A DNA stretch of 64,000 nucleotides from Drouetiella hepatica Uher 2000/2452 (GCA_019359505.1 JAHHHD010000001.1:124001-188000), one strand, 5' to 3'; positions 17,583-27,234 are shown, counted from the stretch's first letter. Made by a program: numbers and translations. The notes: generated from the sequence alone by a model not told the origin.

Positions 17583-20500
17583 TTAAGATAGCGCTGGCTC
17601 AAGGTAGCGCTGGATTAGCTCAACAAGCTGCTTTAACCGAACTGGCTTAACTAAATAATCATTTGCGCCTGCCAAATGACACTTTTCTTGCTCTCCTGGT
17701 AAAGCCAAACTGGTCAAGGCAATGATGGGAACCTGCTTAAGATGCGATCGAATTTGGCGAATGGCTTCTAGCCCGTCTATTTCCGCCGCCTGACTATCTG
17801 CCGCGCCCAACATTTGCACATCAATTAGAACCAGATGCGGCGACTGAGCGATCGCCTTTTGCACCGCTTCGGCACTGTCATGGGCGAGGATCATTTGAAA
17901 CCCTCGCATCTGTAAATAGTCTGTCAAAGTGGCGACCCCGTCCAAATCATCCTCCGCAAGCAGAATGCGAGGCTCAGTCACCAGAATGAGCTGAGGTTCT
18001 GGCAAATCTTCCAAGCAAACGGCTCCACTCCAGGATGACGGACTTTGGGGAGTTTTCCAGGGTAGCGTTACCCGAAAGCAGCTTCCTCGACCGACTTCGC
18101 TGGATACCGTGATCTGTCCACCGTGCAGCTCGACGATTTGTTTAACCAAGACAAGACCTAATCCTGTGCCTTCGTAGTGCCGCGAGAGGCTGCTATCAAG
18201 CTGCACAAATGTCTGAAACAGCTTGCTAATATCTTCAGGAGCAATGCCAATTCCAGTATCAGTAATGCTGAAACTTAGACTGTTTTGAGTAGGATCTCCC
18301 TCAACCTCTAGGGTGACACGCCCCCCTTCAGGCGTAAATTTTACGGCATTGCTCAACAGATTCAGCAAGACTTGCCGCATTCGACGCTCGTCAACCTGAA
18401 GGGTACCCAAGTCTTCAGTGAGGCAAACTAACGAGATATTTTTTTGGTGAGCCTGCTGTTGGATCATCGTCAGGCTGACCTCGCACAAGCTGTGGATAGA
18501 GGTTTCAGCTATCAGCAGGTCTAACATGCCTGCCTCAATTTTTGCCAGATCTAGCACATCGTTGATCAGCGCTAGAAGATGCTTGCCACTGCTTTGAATA
18601 ATGATTAGAAACTGACGCTGTTTGTCGGTGAGGGTCCCAAAAGCTCCTTCCTGCATCACCTCCGACAAACCCAAAATAGAATTGAGGGGGGTGCGCAATT
18701 CGTGGCTCATGTTGGCTAAAAATTCATCTTTGAGGCGGGTGGCGCGGGCGAGTTCGGCATTGGTTTGGGCAAGCTGTGCGTTGGTGTGATAGAGCTGGGC
18801 TTCGGCGGCTTTGCGATCGCTGATATCCATCCAGGAGCCGATTCGCTCTAACGGATTGCCCCATTCATCCTGCACTAGCTTGGTTTGGTCATAGAGCCAG
18901 CGATAGCTGCCGTTTTTGTGGCGAAACCGATATTCGCAGGTGGCATAGCCCTGGTGAAGCATTTCTTGCTCAGCCGTCGTGAAGACGCTGCGATCGTCTG
19001 GGTGAATGCCCTTGAGCCAAAAATCGTTCTCCAGACACTCTTGCGACTCGTAGCCAAGGATCTGCATCACGTTGGTGCTAATAAAAGTCAGAGTTTGAGG
19101 TTGGTTTGGCGCACCGGGCGTTGCCGCATAGATAATGCCAGGGCTGGAAGACAGCAGGTGATGCAGCCGCTCTTGGGTGATAAAGAGCTGTTCTTGGACA
19201 GCCAGCAGCTTGTGTTCGGTCTGCTTGCGATCGTTGATATTTTCGACCATGCCCATCAGGTAGATCGGCTCGCCCTTAGCATCGCGGATGAGAGCACAAG
19301 TCAGGTTGCCCCACAGCAGCTCGCCATTTTTGCGGATGTAGCGTTTCTGCATTTTGAAATCGACAATTTCACCCGTCACAAGCCGCTGAACCTGTTGCAG
19401 ATCGGCATCAATGTCGTCAGGATGCGTAATGGTTTCAACCGTTAGATCTGCAATCTCATCATCGCCATAGCCAAATAAGGTGCTGTGTGCCGCATTGTAA
19501 TGGACATGGCGATGGGTGTGGATATCCACTAGACCAATGGCGAGCGGCGCATTTTCAAAAATTGCTCTGAGTCGAGTTTCGCTTTCACGAAGGGAGGCTT
19601 CTGCCCGCTTCAAGTCAGTAATATGGCGCACTACGACCAATACCGATTGCACCCTGCCTTCTGAGTCAAATTCAGGAATGAATCGGGCTAAGTCTGCCTG
19701 TTTGCCAATCAGGAGATCAATCTCGTACTCTAGGGCTTGTTCTACTGACGTTGCCAAGGTGCGTTCGATTGTCTCTGTCCAGCAAGTGGTTAACAACTCT
19801 GGAAAACCCAGTTCGCTGGGCGTTTTGCCGATAAACTCTGCTGCCAGAATGCCTGTTTCTTGCTCCATTCTCGGATTGACGTAACGGTAGCGATTTTGAC
19901 GATCGAACCGAATGATCAGGTCAGGCGAGTTTTCGACTAAAGTCCGAAATTCTTGCTCACGTTGGCGCAAGGCTTCATCGATCGCCTTTTTTTGAGTAAC
20001 ATCTCGAAACGCCACTATACCGCCCGCAATCTGTTCAGTCTGGTCATAGAAAGGACGGATGGTGGTATCGATCCAAACGCCTTCCGGCTTTTGAGAATTG
20101 CGGATAAAAATCTCTACGTTGTCTGCCGCTTCGCCTCGGATAGCGCGGATCAATGGCAGCTGATCGAATGGGCAAAGCGTGAGCCGATCGCTGATATAAA
20201 CGCCATAATGCGCCACCCATGCTTCGGGCGGGATGGCTTCAGCCCCGATTCCCAAGATTCTTTCAGCTGCCGGGTTAAACACCAAGAACCGCCCCTCTAA
20301 ATCCGCCACAATTAAGCCGTCACCCACGTTATCCAGGACGGCTTGCAGGAGTCGGGCTTGCTTTTGCAGCTCTGTTTGAAACTGGGCAAGCTCCTGAGTG
20401 CGTTGAGCGACTCTGGTTTTAAGTTCCTGATTGATTTGGTCGAGAACTGTAGTCGATCGCTGGCGCTCTAGCTCGGTCGCGGCACGGGCTGCAAAAATTC

Positions 20501-22184
20501 TCATCAGCGCCTCGGTACGGGCAATATCGGCAATGGGCTTAGTGTCTAAAATGCACAAAACGCCGATCGGAATGCCAGCAGTATTGTACATAGCTACGCC
20601 CAGATAGCTCTCGGCTTCTGCTCGTTCTAAAATTTCGACATTTGGGAAAACTGCCCGAACCTGCCTGGAGCAGACATAGATGCCCTGATCTATTGACTGA
20701 ACGCAGGGAGGAACCTTTGGCAAGCTGTAGCTGACTTTGGGCTGAAATTGGTCATCTGACCACCAAGCCAACATATCCAGGGTTTGTGCATCTTTCAGCT
20801 CGGCAATGCCCACATGGTAGACCCCTAATGCCGATACCAAACTCTGTACCAGCATCAAGAAAAAGTCTTCTCCGGTGACAAAGGCTGTTCCCTGCAAAAT
20901 AGTTTTGAGAGCCGCTTCTGTGCGTTTGCGATCGCTGATATTTACCCCAATACCCAAGACTCCGTACTCTTGGCGATCGGGCAACCAGATGGGCTGTTTC
21001 TGCCATTGCAGCCACTCAATGCCTTGATGCTGGCCGCTATCCACCTGCTCTTCAGCGATGAACATACCCTGCTGATGGTCAATCACCCACTGATTTTGCT
21101 GGCGAAATAGCGCAGCTCTTTCGGGGTCGGAGCAGAAATCTTCTAGCGCTTTGGCCAAGAGTTCTTCTATCGGCAGGTTATGGAAGTCGGCAATAGCCTG
21201 GTTTGCCAACACATACTTTCCCTTTGCATCTTTAACAAAGAGCAGGTTGGGATTAGTATCAATCACCTGACGCAAAAATTCTTGCTGCTGCTGAAGTTGG
21301 GCTTGGCTGGCGGCGAGAGCAAGTTCTATTTGCTTGCGATCGGTAATGTCAATGATTAGCCCCATGACCTGTACCCATTCGCCTGCCTGATTGCGCACCC
21401 CGCGACCTCTGCTACCGAGCCAGTGCAAACTGCCATCAGAATATACTGCTCGATACTCCACATTAATATCAGAAGCGGTTGCTAAAGAGCGGGTCATTGA
21501 CTGCTCAACCCCCTCGATATCCTCCGGGTAAACGCAGTCGCGCCATGCTTTATAGACAGGTTGATAGGTGCCAGAAACGAGTCCTAGCAGCCGCTCAGCA
21601 TTTTTATCTAATGCCACTCTGCCGCTGGTAATGTCCCAAATCCAGCTCCCCACGTTGGTGTAGTCCAGCGTGAGCTGAAGTCGCGCCTCCGGCTGCAAAA
21701 GCTCTTCAGGCGGGTTGGGCAGCAGTAGTTCGGGGGGCAAATGGGTAGGCGGAGAACAGTCGTCATGGCTTGCCTTCTGCGATCGAATCACGAGCATTGT
21801 GCCATCTGCGTGAATCATCTTGAGCCAGAAGCAGCAATCGGTCAAACGAATTTCCTGGTGAATTTCATGACATTCAGAGAATGCTTTAGAATTAACGCCC
21901 AACGCAGAGGATTGGGCAGCGCTCAGAATCCGATCGATCGCCAGCTGAGGTAGGCGATCGAATGCAGGATTGCACCACTCAATCTGCCCCTGAGGATTGA
22001 CCCAGGCGATCGCATCCTGAATATGTGCCAAAGCCAATTTCATTTGATTGAAAGCAGCTTGATTGAAAGCTGGGCTGAGGATCGTCTGAAGTGGATGCAG
22101 CCCAGAAGGTTCAGCAGTATCGTGCATAGTCGCAGGGTCGTCAGTCGCAGAGTCGGTCGCAGAGTCGGTCGCAGGGTCAGCCAT
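17583..22184 (-). CDS. Multi-PAS/GAF hybrid sensor histidine kinase (1533 residues)
   Basis: A large soluble sensor kinase. After a DSAT-type repeat at the N-terminus come a succession of PAS/PAC modules (each ending in ITDRK, VSDRK or similar), one GAF domain (about 425-585), a coiled coil (about 585-615), more PAS domains, HisKA (SHELRTPLNSIL, near 1150), HATPase (NLLSNAVKF, DTGIGI, GTGLGL) and a C-terminal receiver (LLAEDD, LIDVQM). No membrane span is visible, so it senses a cytoplasmic signal; the ligand is unknown. The ATG is at 22184. The DNA at the start contains GTCGCAGAGTC repeats that encode the DSAT units. Confidence 0.88.
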   Translation of the reverse strand: MADPATDSATDSATDDPATMHDTAEPSGLHPLQTILSPAFNQAAFNQMKLALAHIQDAIAWVNPQGQIEWCNPAFDRLPQLAIDRILSAAQSSALGVNSKAFSECHEIHQEIRLTDCCFWLKMIHADGTMLVIRSQKASHDDCSPPTHLPPELLLPNPPEELLQPEARLQLTLDYTNVGSWIWDITSGRVALDKNAERLLGLVSGTYQPVYKAWRDCVYPEDIEGVEQSMTRSLATASDINVEYRAVYSDGSLHWLGSRGRGVRNQAGEWVQVMGLIIDITDRKQIELALAASQAQLQQQQEFLRQVIDTNPNLLFVKDAKGKYVLANQAIADFHNLPIEELLAKALEDFCSDPERAALFRQQNQWVIDHQQGMFIAEEQVDSGQHQGIEWLQWQKQPIWLPDRQEYGVLGIGVNISDRKRTEAALKTILQGTAFVTGEDFFLMLVQSLVSALGVYHVGIAELKDAQTLDMLAWWSDDQFQPKVSYSLPKVPPCVQSIDQGIYVCSRQVRAVFPNVEILERAEAESYLGVAMYNTAGIPIGVLCILDTKPIADIARTEALMRIFAARAATELERQRSTTVLDQINQELKTRVAQRTQELAQFQTELQKQARLLQAVLDNVGDGLIVADLEGRFLVFNPAAERILGIGAEAIPPEAWVAHYGVYISDRLTLCPFDQLPLIRAIRGEAADNVEIFIRNSQKPEGVWIDTTIRPFYDQTEQIAGGIVAFRDVTQKKAIDEALRQREQEFRTLVENSPDLIIRFDRQNRYRYVNPRMEQETGILAAEFIGKTPSELGFPELLTTCWTETIERTLATSVEQALEYEIDLLIGKQADLARFIPEFDSEGRVQSVLVVVRHITDLKRAEASLRESETRLRAIFENAPLAIGLVDIHTHRHVHYNAAHSTLFGYGDDEIADLTVETITHPDDIDADLQQVQRLVTGEIVDFKMQKRYIRKNGELLWGNLTCALIRDAKGEPIYLMGMVENINDRKQTEHKLLAVQEQLFITQERLHHLLSSSPGIIYAATPGAPNQPQTLTFISTNVMQILGYESQECLENDFWLKGIHPDDRSVFTTAEQEMLHQGYATCEYRFRHKNGSYRWLYDQTKLVQDEWGNPLERIGSWMDISDRKAAEAQLYHTNAQLAQTNAELARATRLKDEFLANMSHELRTPLNSILGLSEVMQEGAFGTLTDKQRQFLIIIQSSGKHLLALINDVLDLAKIEAGMLDLLIAETSIHSLCEVSLTMIQQQAHQKNISLVCLTEDLGTLQVDERRMRQVLLNLLSNAVKFTPEGGRVTLEVEGDPTQNSLSFSITDTGIGIAPEDISKLFQTFVQLDSSLSRHYEGTGLGLVLVKQIVELHGGQITVSSEVGRGSCFRVTLPWKTPQSPSSWSGAVCLEDLPEPQLILVTEPRILLAEDDLDGVATLTDYLQMRGFQMILAHDSAEAVQKAIAQSPHLVLIDVQMLGAADSQAAEIDGLEAIRQIRSHLKQVPIIALTSLALPGEQEKCHLAGANDYLVKPVRLKQLVELIQRYLEPALS

Positions 22185-22240
22185 TTTAATCTATGGTTTT
22201 AAGCTGTTTTGAGCAGTCATAGCCGTATCCATACTTTGCT

Positions 22241-22290
22241 TATGATTCAATGGCGCATGATTCAATGACGCATGATTGAATGACGCATTA
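22241..22290. repeat. 15-bp tandem repeat, three copies
   Basis: Units of ATGATTCAATG(A/G)CGC are repeated about three times in the spacer between the divergent 1533-residue kinase gene and the YrdC-type gene. A fragment of a family D arm (CACCCAAAATGTCTCTGTCC) follows at about 22301. Confidence 0.7.
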
Positions 22291-22413
22291 AAGTGTGCCA
22301 CCCAAAATGTCTCTGTCCTAACACCTATGAGTGCAGTCTTCTATAAAGCGAACAGTTAACAAGTCCATAGCAACTTAAACTCAATATAGAGCAGCTTTGC
22401 TTTTCGTGATTCC

Positions 22414-23040
22414 ATGCCTTCAGTGCCTCTCATTGATTTAATTGCGGCAGCTCAATCGGGCGATCGTCTCATTAGCTTTCCCACAGATACTCTACCTGCC
22501 TTGGCAGTGCGCCCCGACCGCGCTAGCCTGATTTTTGCGGCAAAACAGCGGAGCTTGACAAAGCCCCTGATTTTGATGGGCGCAGAAGCGACCGACCTTT
22601 GGCAATATGTGCAGGGCAGCAGGGCAGACCGAGCAATTTGGCAGCAAATCGCCGATCGCTACTGGCCTGGAGCGCTAACGCTGGTGTTACCCGCTAGCGA
22701 TCGTTTGCCGCCCGAAATGAACCCCACCGATCCGACCACCCTAGGACTCAGAGTTCCCTGCTGTGCGATCGCTTGCCACATTTTGGCTCAAACTCAGCCA
22801 CTAGCGACAACGAGCGTCAATCGATCGGGAGAACCACCGCTGCAAACCGTAGCAGAAATTAATGCCCAGTTCCCTGAAGTTTTGACTCTACTGCCCCAAG
22901 ATATCCCCGATGGAGATTCCAATCAGACTTTTCTCAATAAGTCGTCGAGTTTTTCTCAGGGACAACCCTCAACCGTTGTGAAGTGGACGGGCGAGGGCTG
23001 GACGGTATTAAGGCAAGGTCAGGTCAAATTTGAAGCTTGA
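22414..23040 (+). CDS. YrdC/Sua5-family L-threonylcarbamoyladenylate synthase
   Basis: 208 residues forming a single YrdC domain, without the extra Sua5 C-terminal domain. The signatures are FPTDTLPALAV (substrate-binding loop), KQRSLTKPLIL, WPGALTLVLP, LRVPCC and TSVNRSGEPPL. The family makes threonylcarbamoyl-AMP from threonine, bicarbonate and ATP for the t6A37 modification of ANN-decoding tRNAs. YciO-type paralogues share the fold, so the exact subgroup is not certain. The ATG is at 22414. It is monocistronic and divergent from the large kinase gene; a tRNA-Thr, a t6A target, is elsewhere in the window but not linked. Confidence 0.82.
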   Translation: MPSVPLIDLIAAAQSGDRLISFPTDTLPALAVRPDRASLIFAAKQRSLTKPLILMGAEATDLWQYVQGSRADRAIWQQIADRYWPGALTLVLPASDRLPPEMNPTDPTTLGLRVPCCAIACHILAQTQPLATTSVNRSGEPPLQTVAEINAQFPEVLTLLPQDIPDGDSNQTFLNKSSSFSQGQPSTVVKWTGEGWTVLRQGQVKFEA

Positions 23041-23175
23041 CAGGAGGATGGGCTAAGGAGCGCCAGCGCTAATTTTTTGAAGGGCTGCTCAGCAGAAAAG
23101 CCCCGCCTGAACGAGACTTTTCTACTGAGATCTAAATGAAACTGTATTTCAAAGTTAGATTCTAAAAATTAAATC

Positions 23176-23289
23176 TTAGGAATTCAGCTGATTTCCGCGT
23201 TTGTACTGGAAGTAGGCAGCTACAAACAGACCCGCTAGGGTAATAGGCACTAGACCCAACACAATCCCTACAAGTAAAGGCTCAACCAC
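23176..23289 (-). CDS. petG: Cytochrome b6-f complex subunit V (PetG)
   Basis: A 37-codon gene on the minus strand with GTG at 23287-23289, a clean GGAG seven bases upstream and TAA at 23176. The product reads [20 protein letters not shown], then [12 protein letters not shown]. This is the one-span PetG subunit needed for assembly or stability of the b6-f complex in the thylakoid membrane. Length and the EPLL..GIVLG and YxQYKR signatures match the family. It faces cytM across about 300 bp, so two genes of photosynthetic electron transport are divergent here. Confidence 0.92.
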   Translation of the reverse strand: MVEPLLVGIVLGLVPITLAGLFVAAYFQYKRGNQLNS

Positions 23290-23596
23290 AGTGCATCTCC
23301 TTATTTGTCCCTAAGATCTTATCAAATTTACCGACCTACCCGTTGCTTAACGGTTTTTATTCTTTTATCATAATTCTCGATCGCCTTCTACTTCGTGTCT
23401 GATCTCTAGAAAAATTGGAAGAAGTTCTCTAGAATAATGAGTAGACAAGAGCTTTGGCGATCGATGATACGAGAAATTCTGGAGGCGAGCGCGCAGAAAT
23501 GCTGCTACACCTCTTAGAAAGATTAAAATATGATGGGTTACAACGTTAAGTAAGTTAAATTCTTGGTCTGTCTTGTATCTCTAATCCCCTCCTACT

Positions 23597-23983
23597 TTGA
23601 CTAAAGCGCTCTTGAACAATCAGGTTTCAGAAACTGGTGTTTTCCAAAGGGCTGCCCTAACGGTGATGGCAGTCGCGTTGGCGATCGCCCTAACTTGGGC
23701 AGTCACGCATCAGTTTTGGCGCGTCGATCCCTATACTCAAAGCGTCCTGTCGCTGAAGGGCGATTCATTGCAGGGACAAATTATTTTTCAGCTCAACTGC
23801 GCTGGGTGTCATGGTGTCAGCGCCGATGGTTTGGTGGGGCCAGATTTGCACCATGTGTCTTCTCGCAAGTCGCGCACTCGAATTATCCATCAGGTCATCA
23901 GCGGCGAAACGCCTCCAATGCCCCAATTTCAGCCAGGTACTCAGGCAATGGCAGACCTGCTGGAGTATTTGGAAGGACTGTAA
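23597..23983 (+). CDS. cytM: Cytochrome cM
   Basis: 128 residues. A hydrophobic segment (about 19-36) acts as an anchor or signal. It is followed by the conserved DPYTQSVLSLKGD, a single haem site C68-A-G-C71-H72 and a distal Met108 in TPPMPQF. The C-terminal MADLLEYLE helix is typical. The whole layout matches cyanobacterial cytochrome cM, a low-abundance c-type cytochrome linked to stress and dark/heterotrophic electron flow. The start is TTG at 23597: an in-frame stop lies four codons upstream and no ATG occurs before the anchor. It is divergent from petG. Confidence 0.85.
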   Translation: MTKALLNNQVSETGVFQRAALTVMAVALAIALTWAVTHQFWRVDPYTQSVLSLKGDSLQGQIIFQLNCAGCHGVSADGLVGPDLHHVSSRKSRTRIIHQVISGETPPMPQFQPGTQAMADLLEYLEGL

Positions 23984-23998
23984 TAGAGTCTTGTGGGC

Positions 23999-24102
23999 TT
24001 ACAGCAATGTTCAATTGCGTAAACCATAGTTATTTTTTAGAAGCCGCACTCCGCGCGGCTTCTAAAAATAACCCACACTCAACTAAGCGCAAAGCGCTGT
24101 AA
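23999..24102. repeat. Palindromic element, family C (reverse orientation)
   Basis: Terminal inverted repeats TTACAGC/GCTGTAA bound the element exactly. The hairpin 24029-24072 uses arms GTTATTTTTTAGAAGCCGC with one bulged T. The ends match the 7841 copy in reverse order. It begins 16 bp after the cytM stop. Confidence 0.8.
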
Positions 24103-24307
24103 AGTTGCGGGCTTGGGGAACTTGAGGCTTTTTCTGACGGTCTATTGGGATATAGTCCGAAACTGATTGATGCTTCTACCGCTTCTGACTTCTGGTTTTA
24201 ACAAACTAGACCCTGGAGAAGTCGGTGAAAATCAACGGTTTTGTGCAGAGGGTGTAGTTTCAGCTGTGCATCCTCGATCGCCGCATTTCTTAAAAGAGGA
24301 TTTTCCC

Positions 24308-25579
24308 ATGACTCATGTTCGCTCCTGGCAGTCAGGTGCTGCTTTGCTAACCGCGCTAATGTTCACGGCAGGCGCAGCAGCTCCGCTCATCATTCAAGCT
24401 CCGGTTCAGGCTCAGGCTGTCACCTTCTCCGATGTCTCGTCTGACTACTGGGCAAAAGGATTTATTCAAGAACTCGCCAATCGCGGCGTTCTCAGCGGTT
24501 TTCCAGATGGCAGCTTCCGCCCCAATCAGCCTGTGACTCGCGCCCAGTTTGCCGCAATGGTGCGTCAGGCGTTCCGTAAATCTCCGATTCGTCCGGCGGT
24601 TAGCTTCACAGATGTGCCAGAAACCTACTGGGCGATCGGCGCAGTGCGCGAGGCATACACCACGGGCTTTATGTCTGGGTTCCCAGAGGGCAACTTTTTG
24701 CCGGATGCCAATATTTCGCGATCGCAAGTCTTAGTTTCTCTGGCAAATGGCATGGGCTACGCCGCTAATGGCTCTGTCAACAATACACTGCAAGTCTATA
24801 GCGATGGCAATGCCATTCAAGACTGGGCACGCCCCAGCATTGCTGCTGCCACCGAAAAACAGATCGTGGTCAACTATCCCAACGTGCAGACCCTCAACCC
24901 CAACCGGGATGCCACCCGTGCTGAAGTTGCTGCCGTCATCTATCAGGCGTTAGTTAGCGCTGGAAGAGTTAGCGCTATTGCTTCGCCTTATGTGGTGAGC
25001 CAAAGCACGGTGGGCAACCCTGCCAATGGTGGCAATGGCGGCAGCGGTCAGGCAGCCGTTCAAATTCCGGCAGGAACCACAATTCCCATGCGCTATGAAT
25101 CCGCAGAAAAAATTCTGGTGTCTCTCGACGAACCTGATCCCGTTCCAGTGACGCTGACGACGGCGCGAGATGTGGTGTCGTCTAACGGCAGAGTGCTAAT
25201 TCCTGCCAACAGTCGAGTCTCTGGCGAACTGCGTGTGGTGGATGGCGGGGCGCAGTTCTATGCCCAGGAGATTGTGCTACCCGATCGCACGCGGGTGGCA
25301 TTGAGCGCCACTTCGTCGATTGTTCGCACTACCGAGCAAGTGCGCAAGAGCGCGAATTTGCTGGAAGTCTTAGCAGGTAGCGTCCTGGGTGCAGGAGCTG
25401 CTGCCGGGGTGTCGGCTGTGACCGGCGATCGCACCATTACTCCTGAAGAAGTTCTGGGCGGAGCGGGTGCCGGGGCGCTGGGCGGCTTGTATCTGGGTCG
25501 CAACGAAATTACGCTAATTTCCATTAGCCCGAATACTGATCTGGATGTAACTTTAGATTCACCGCTGGTGATTCGCTAG
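24308..25579 (+). CDS. SLH-domain secreted protein
   Basis: 423 residues from the ATG at 24308, which has AGAGGA upstream. The frame is open upstream but does not look coding. A signal peptide ends near PVQAQA. Three S-layer-homology repeats follow (about 39-95, 100-160, 170-225), marked by FSDVSSDYWA, FPDGSFRPNQPVTRAQF and FTDVPETYWA. A Gly/Asn linker leads to a beta-rich C-terminal domain (IPAGTTIPMRYESAEKI, then a RTRVAL segment) and a glycine-zipper stretch. SLH domains bind pyruvylated wall polymer at the periplasmic face. It resembles Synechocystis-type SLH proteins, though it lacks the long OprB barrel. Confidence 0.82.
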   Translation: MTHVRSWQSGAALLTALMFTAGAAAPLIIQAPVQAQAVTFSDVSSDYWAKGFIQELANRGVLSGFPDGSFRPNQPVTRAQFAAMVRQAFRKSPIRPAVSFTDVPETYWAIGAVREAYTTGFMSGFPEGNFLPDANISRSQVLVSLANGMGYAANGSVNNTLQVYSDGNAIQDWARPSIAAATEKQIVVNYPNVQTLNPNRDATRAEVAAVIYQALVSAGRVSAIASPYVVSQSTVGNPANGGNGGSGQAAVQIPAGTTIPMRYESAEKILVSLDEPDPVPVTLTTARDVVSSNGRVLIPANSRVSGELRVVDGGAQFYAQEIVLPDRTRVALSATSSIVRTTEQVRKSANLLEVLAGSVLGAGAAAGVSAVTGDRTITPEEVLGGAGAGALGGLYLGRNEITLISISPNTDLDVTLDSPLVIR

Positions 25580-26070
25580 AGCGTCAGGAGTAAGGTGTGA
25601 GGAAATCGGGGGAGCGATCGCTCCCCTACAAAAATGAGTTCTGGTTAGATTTATAGCTGCCGCCAGTTTGCTCAGAGGACGTTTGAAAAGTGGTCGGCTG
25701 TGATTTTAAGCACCTGTTGATCCCTCTGCCCCCCTTAAAAAGGGAGAAATGAATTCAAAGTCCCCCTTTTTTCTAGCGCAGCGGCGCGATAGCGCGGGGA
25801 TTGAGGGGGATCTGAAACGTTTCGCTATCCATAGTTGGACTTTTCAATCATTCTCTTAGGACAGGGACATTTAGGGTGGGAGATCTGGAGTTCAGTCTAC
25901 GTAAGCCCTGCATAAAAGTTGAGCCGATCAGCTAAACCGACCTGAGTTAAGCTGATCGGCTTAATCTAATTTAATTCTAATTTTAATTTTCCTGGGATCA
26001 GAGTAAATACAATATACGGGCGACTGAAAGATGTCATTCATCCTGTATTTATTCTGTGAGGAGTACTTTG
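25580..26070. other. Intergenic region with hairpin and repeat debris
   Basis: No gene is seen. A perfect palindrome GGGGAGCGATCGCTCCCC at 25609-25626 follows the SLH gene and may terminate it. A degraded family D end (GCCGCCAGTTTGCTCAGAGG) lies at about 25660. A segment at 25730-25815 contains CCCCCCTTAAAAAGGGAG and TCCCCCTTTTTT, a CCCCCT-type repeat. Another D-like fragment (AGGACAGGGACATTTAGGG) is at 25858. A GAGGAG ribosome-binding site precedes the next ATG. Confidence 0.5.
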
Positions 26071-27234
26071 ATGCTGAGGTTAGGTATTAGACAGGGAGCT
26101 AGAGCATTTCTGGCGCTGGCGACATCGGTGAGTTTACTAATTTTGGGCAGTGGAGCGATCGCCAACGAGAACGCTAGCATGGTCAAGATCTCAAATCTCC
26201 CTCAGATCGTCGCGAACTCTAGCTTTATCAGCCCGCTGGTTGAGCTGTTTGGCGACGTAGGAATCGGTTCACAAAGCTTTATTGCTGGAAATACAGTAGT
26301 TCGAGCCGATCCGGGAACTCAGATTTGCATTGGCAACGAGACAAATTTGCAAGACAACATTTTGTTTTTAGCGTCACAGGAAACGGCTGCTCCTGCGGCT
26401 CCCTGCGGCTCGGTTTCTAGCAGCACTGGCAATAGAGTTAGCATTGCCCACCAAGCTGTGGTCAAAAACTCGCGCATTGGCAACTTTACCTTTGTTGGTT
26501 TCAATGCTCACCTCAATAATGTGGTGCTAGAGGATGGAGCGTTTGTTTTGCACGGTGCCCAGGTGGAAAACGTCACGATTGGCAAAGATAAGCTGGTGCC
26601 CATTGGAGCCGTCATCACGACTCAAGCCGAAGCTGATGCTCTGCCTTCCAAAACACATGACAATGCTGAGTTTCAAGATGAGGTCTTGGAAGTTAACGAA
26701 GAATTTGCTGAGAGCTATGGCAAGCTGTACGATAGCGCTGGCTATGAAGCCGTGACAGGGGTTAGCCGTTCGCCCGTGACTTCCTGGAATGTCACTTCGG
26801 TGAGTCCTAGCTTGGGAGAAAATGTCCAGCTAGGAGAGTTTGTCCGCATTGTGGGAGATGTGCAGCTAGGAAAAGATAGCCGAGTGGGTCAGCGCACCTC
26901 TATTCGGGCCGACGAAGGCTCACCGATCGTGATTGGTGAGAATGCCCGCATTGAAGATCGGGTTACTTTTCATGCGCTGAAAGGAAGCGACATTCGGATT
27001 GGCGAAGATCTGAGAACCGCTGACAATATTGTGTTTCACGGTCCGCTGAAAGTGGGTGACGACTTGAATATTGGGGATGATGCTATCCTCTTCAGATCTA
27101 CGGTGGGCAATAATGTCTCCATTGGTACTAGGGCGATCGTGGTTGGAGTCACTCTGCGCGACGGGACTCAAGTTCCGCCCAATGCCCACATCATTACTCA
27201 AGAACTGGCAGATAAACTTGAGGTTGTGCAGTAA
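26071..27234 (+). CDS. Secreted tandem gamma-carbonic-anhydrase-like protein
   Basis: 387 residues from the ATG at 26071, nine bases after GAGGAG; a GTG at 26056 is less likely. A signal peptide (about 1-31) is followed by two left-handed beta-helix domains (about 45-225 and 245-385). Each has the Cam/CcmM hexapeptide pattern and an RAD segment. Domain 1 even keeps the Cam tail ITTQAEADALP. Compared with the Cam zinc ligands His81/His117/His122 as I recall them, domain 1 has Leu100/His127/Lys132. Domain 2 has His301/Asp318/His323. Neither domain has a full set, but together they do. Proton-shuttle Glu62 is Pro in domain 1 and Glu282 in domain 2. Bicarbonate chemistry outside the cytoplasm is plausible but not proven. 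Confidence 0.8.
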   Translation: MLRLGIRQGARAFLALATSVSLLILGSGAIANENASMVKISNLPQIVANSSFISPLVELFGDVGIGSQSFIAGNTVVRADPGTQICIGNETNLQDNILFLASQETAAPAAPCGSVSSSTGNRVSIAHQAVVKNSRIGNFTFVGFNAHLNNVVLEDGAFVLHGAQVENVTIGKDKLVPIGAVITTQAEADALPSKTHDNAEFQDEVLEVNEEFAESYGKLYDSAGYEAVTGVSRSPVTSWNVTSVSPSLGENVQLGEFVRIVGDVQLGKDSRVGQRTSIRADEGSPIVIGENARIEDRVTFHALKGSDIRIGEDLRTADNIVFHGPLKVGDDLNIGDDAILFRSTVGNNVSIGTRAIVVGVTLRDGTQVPPNAHIITQELADKLEVVQ

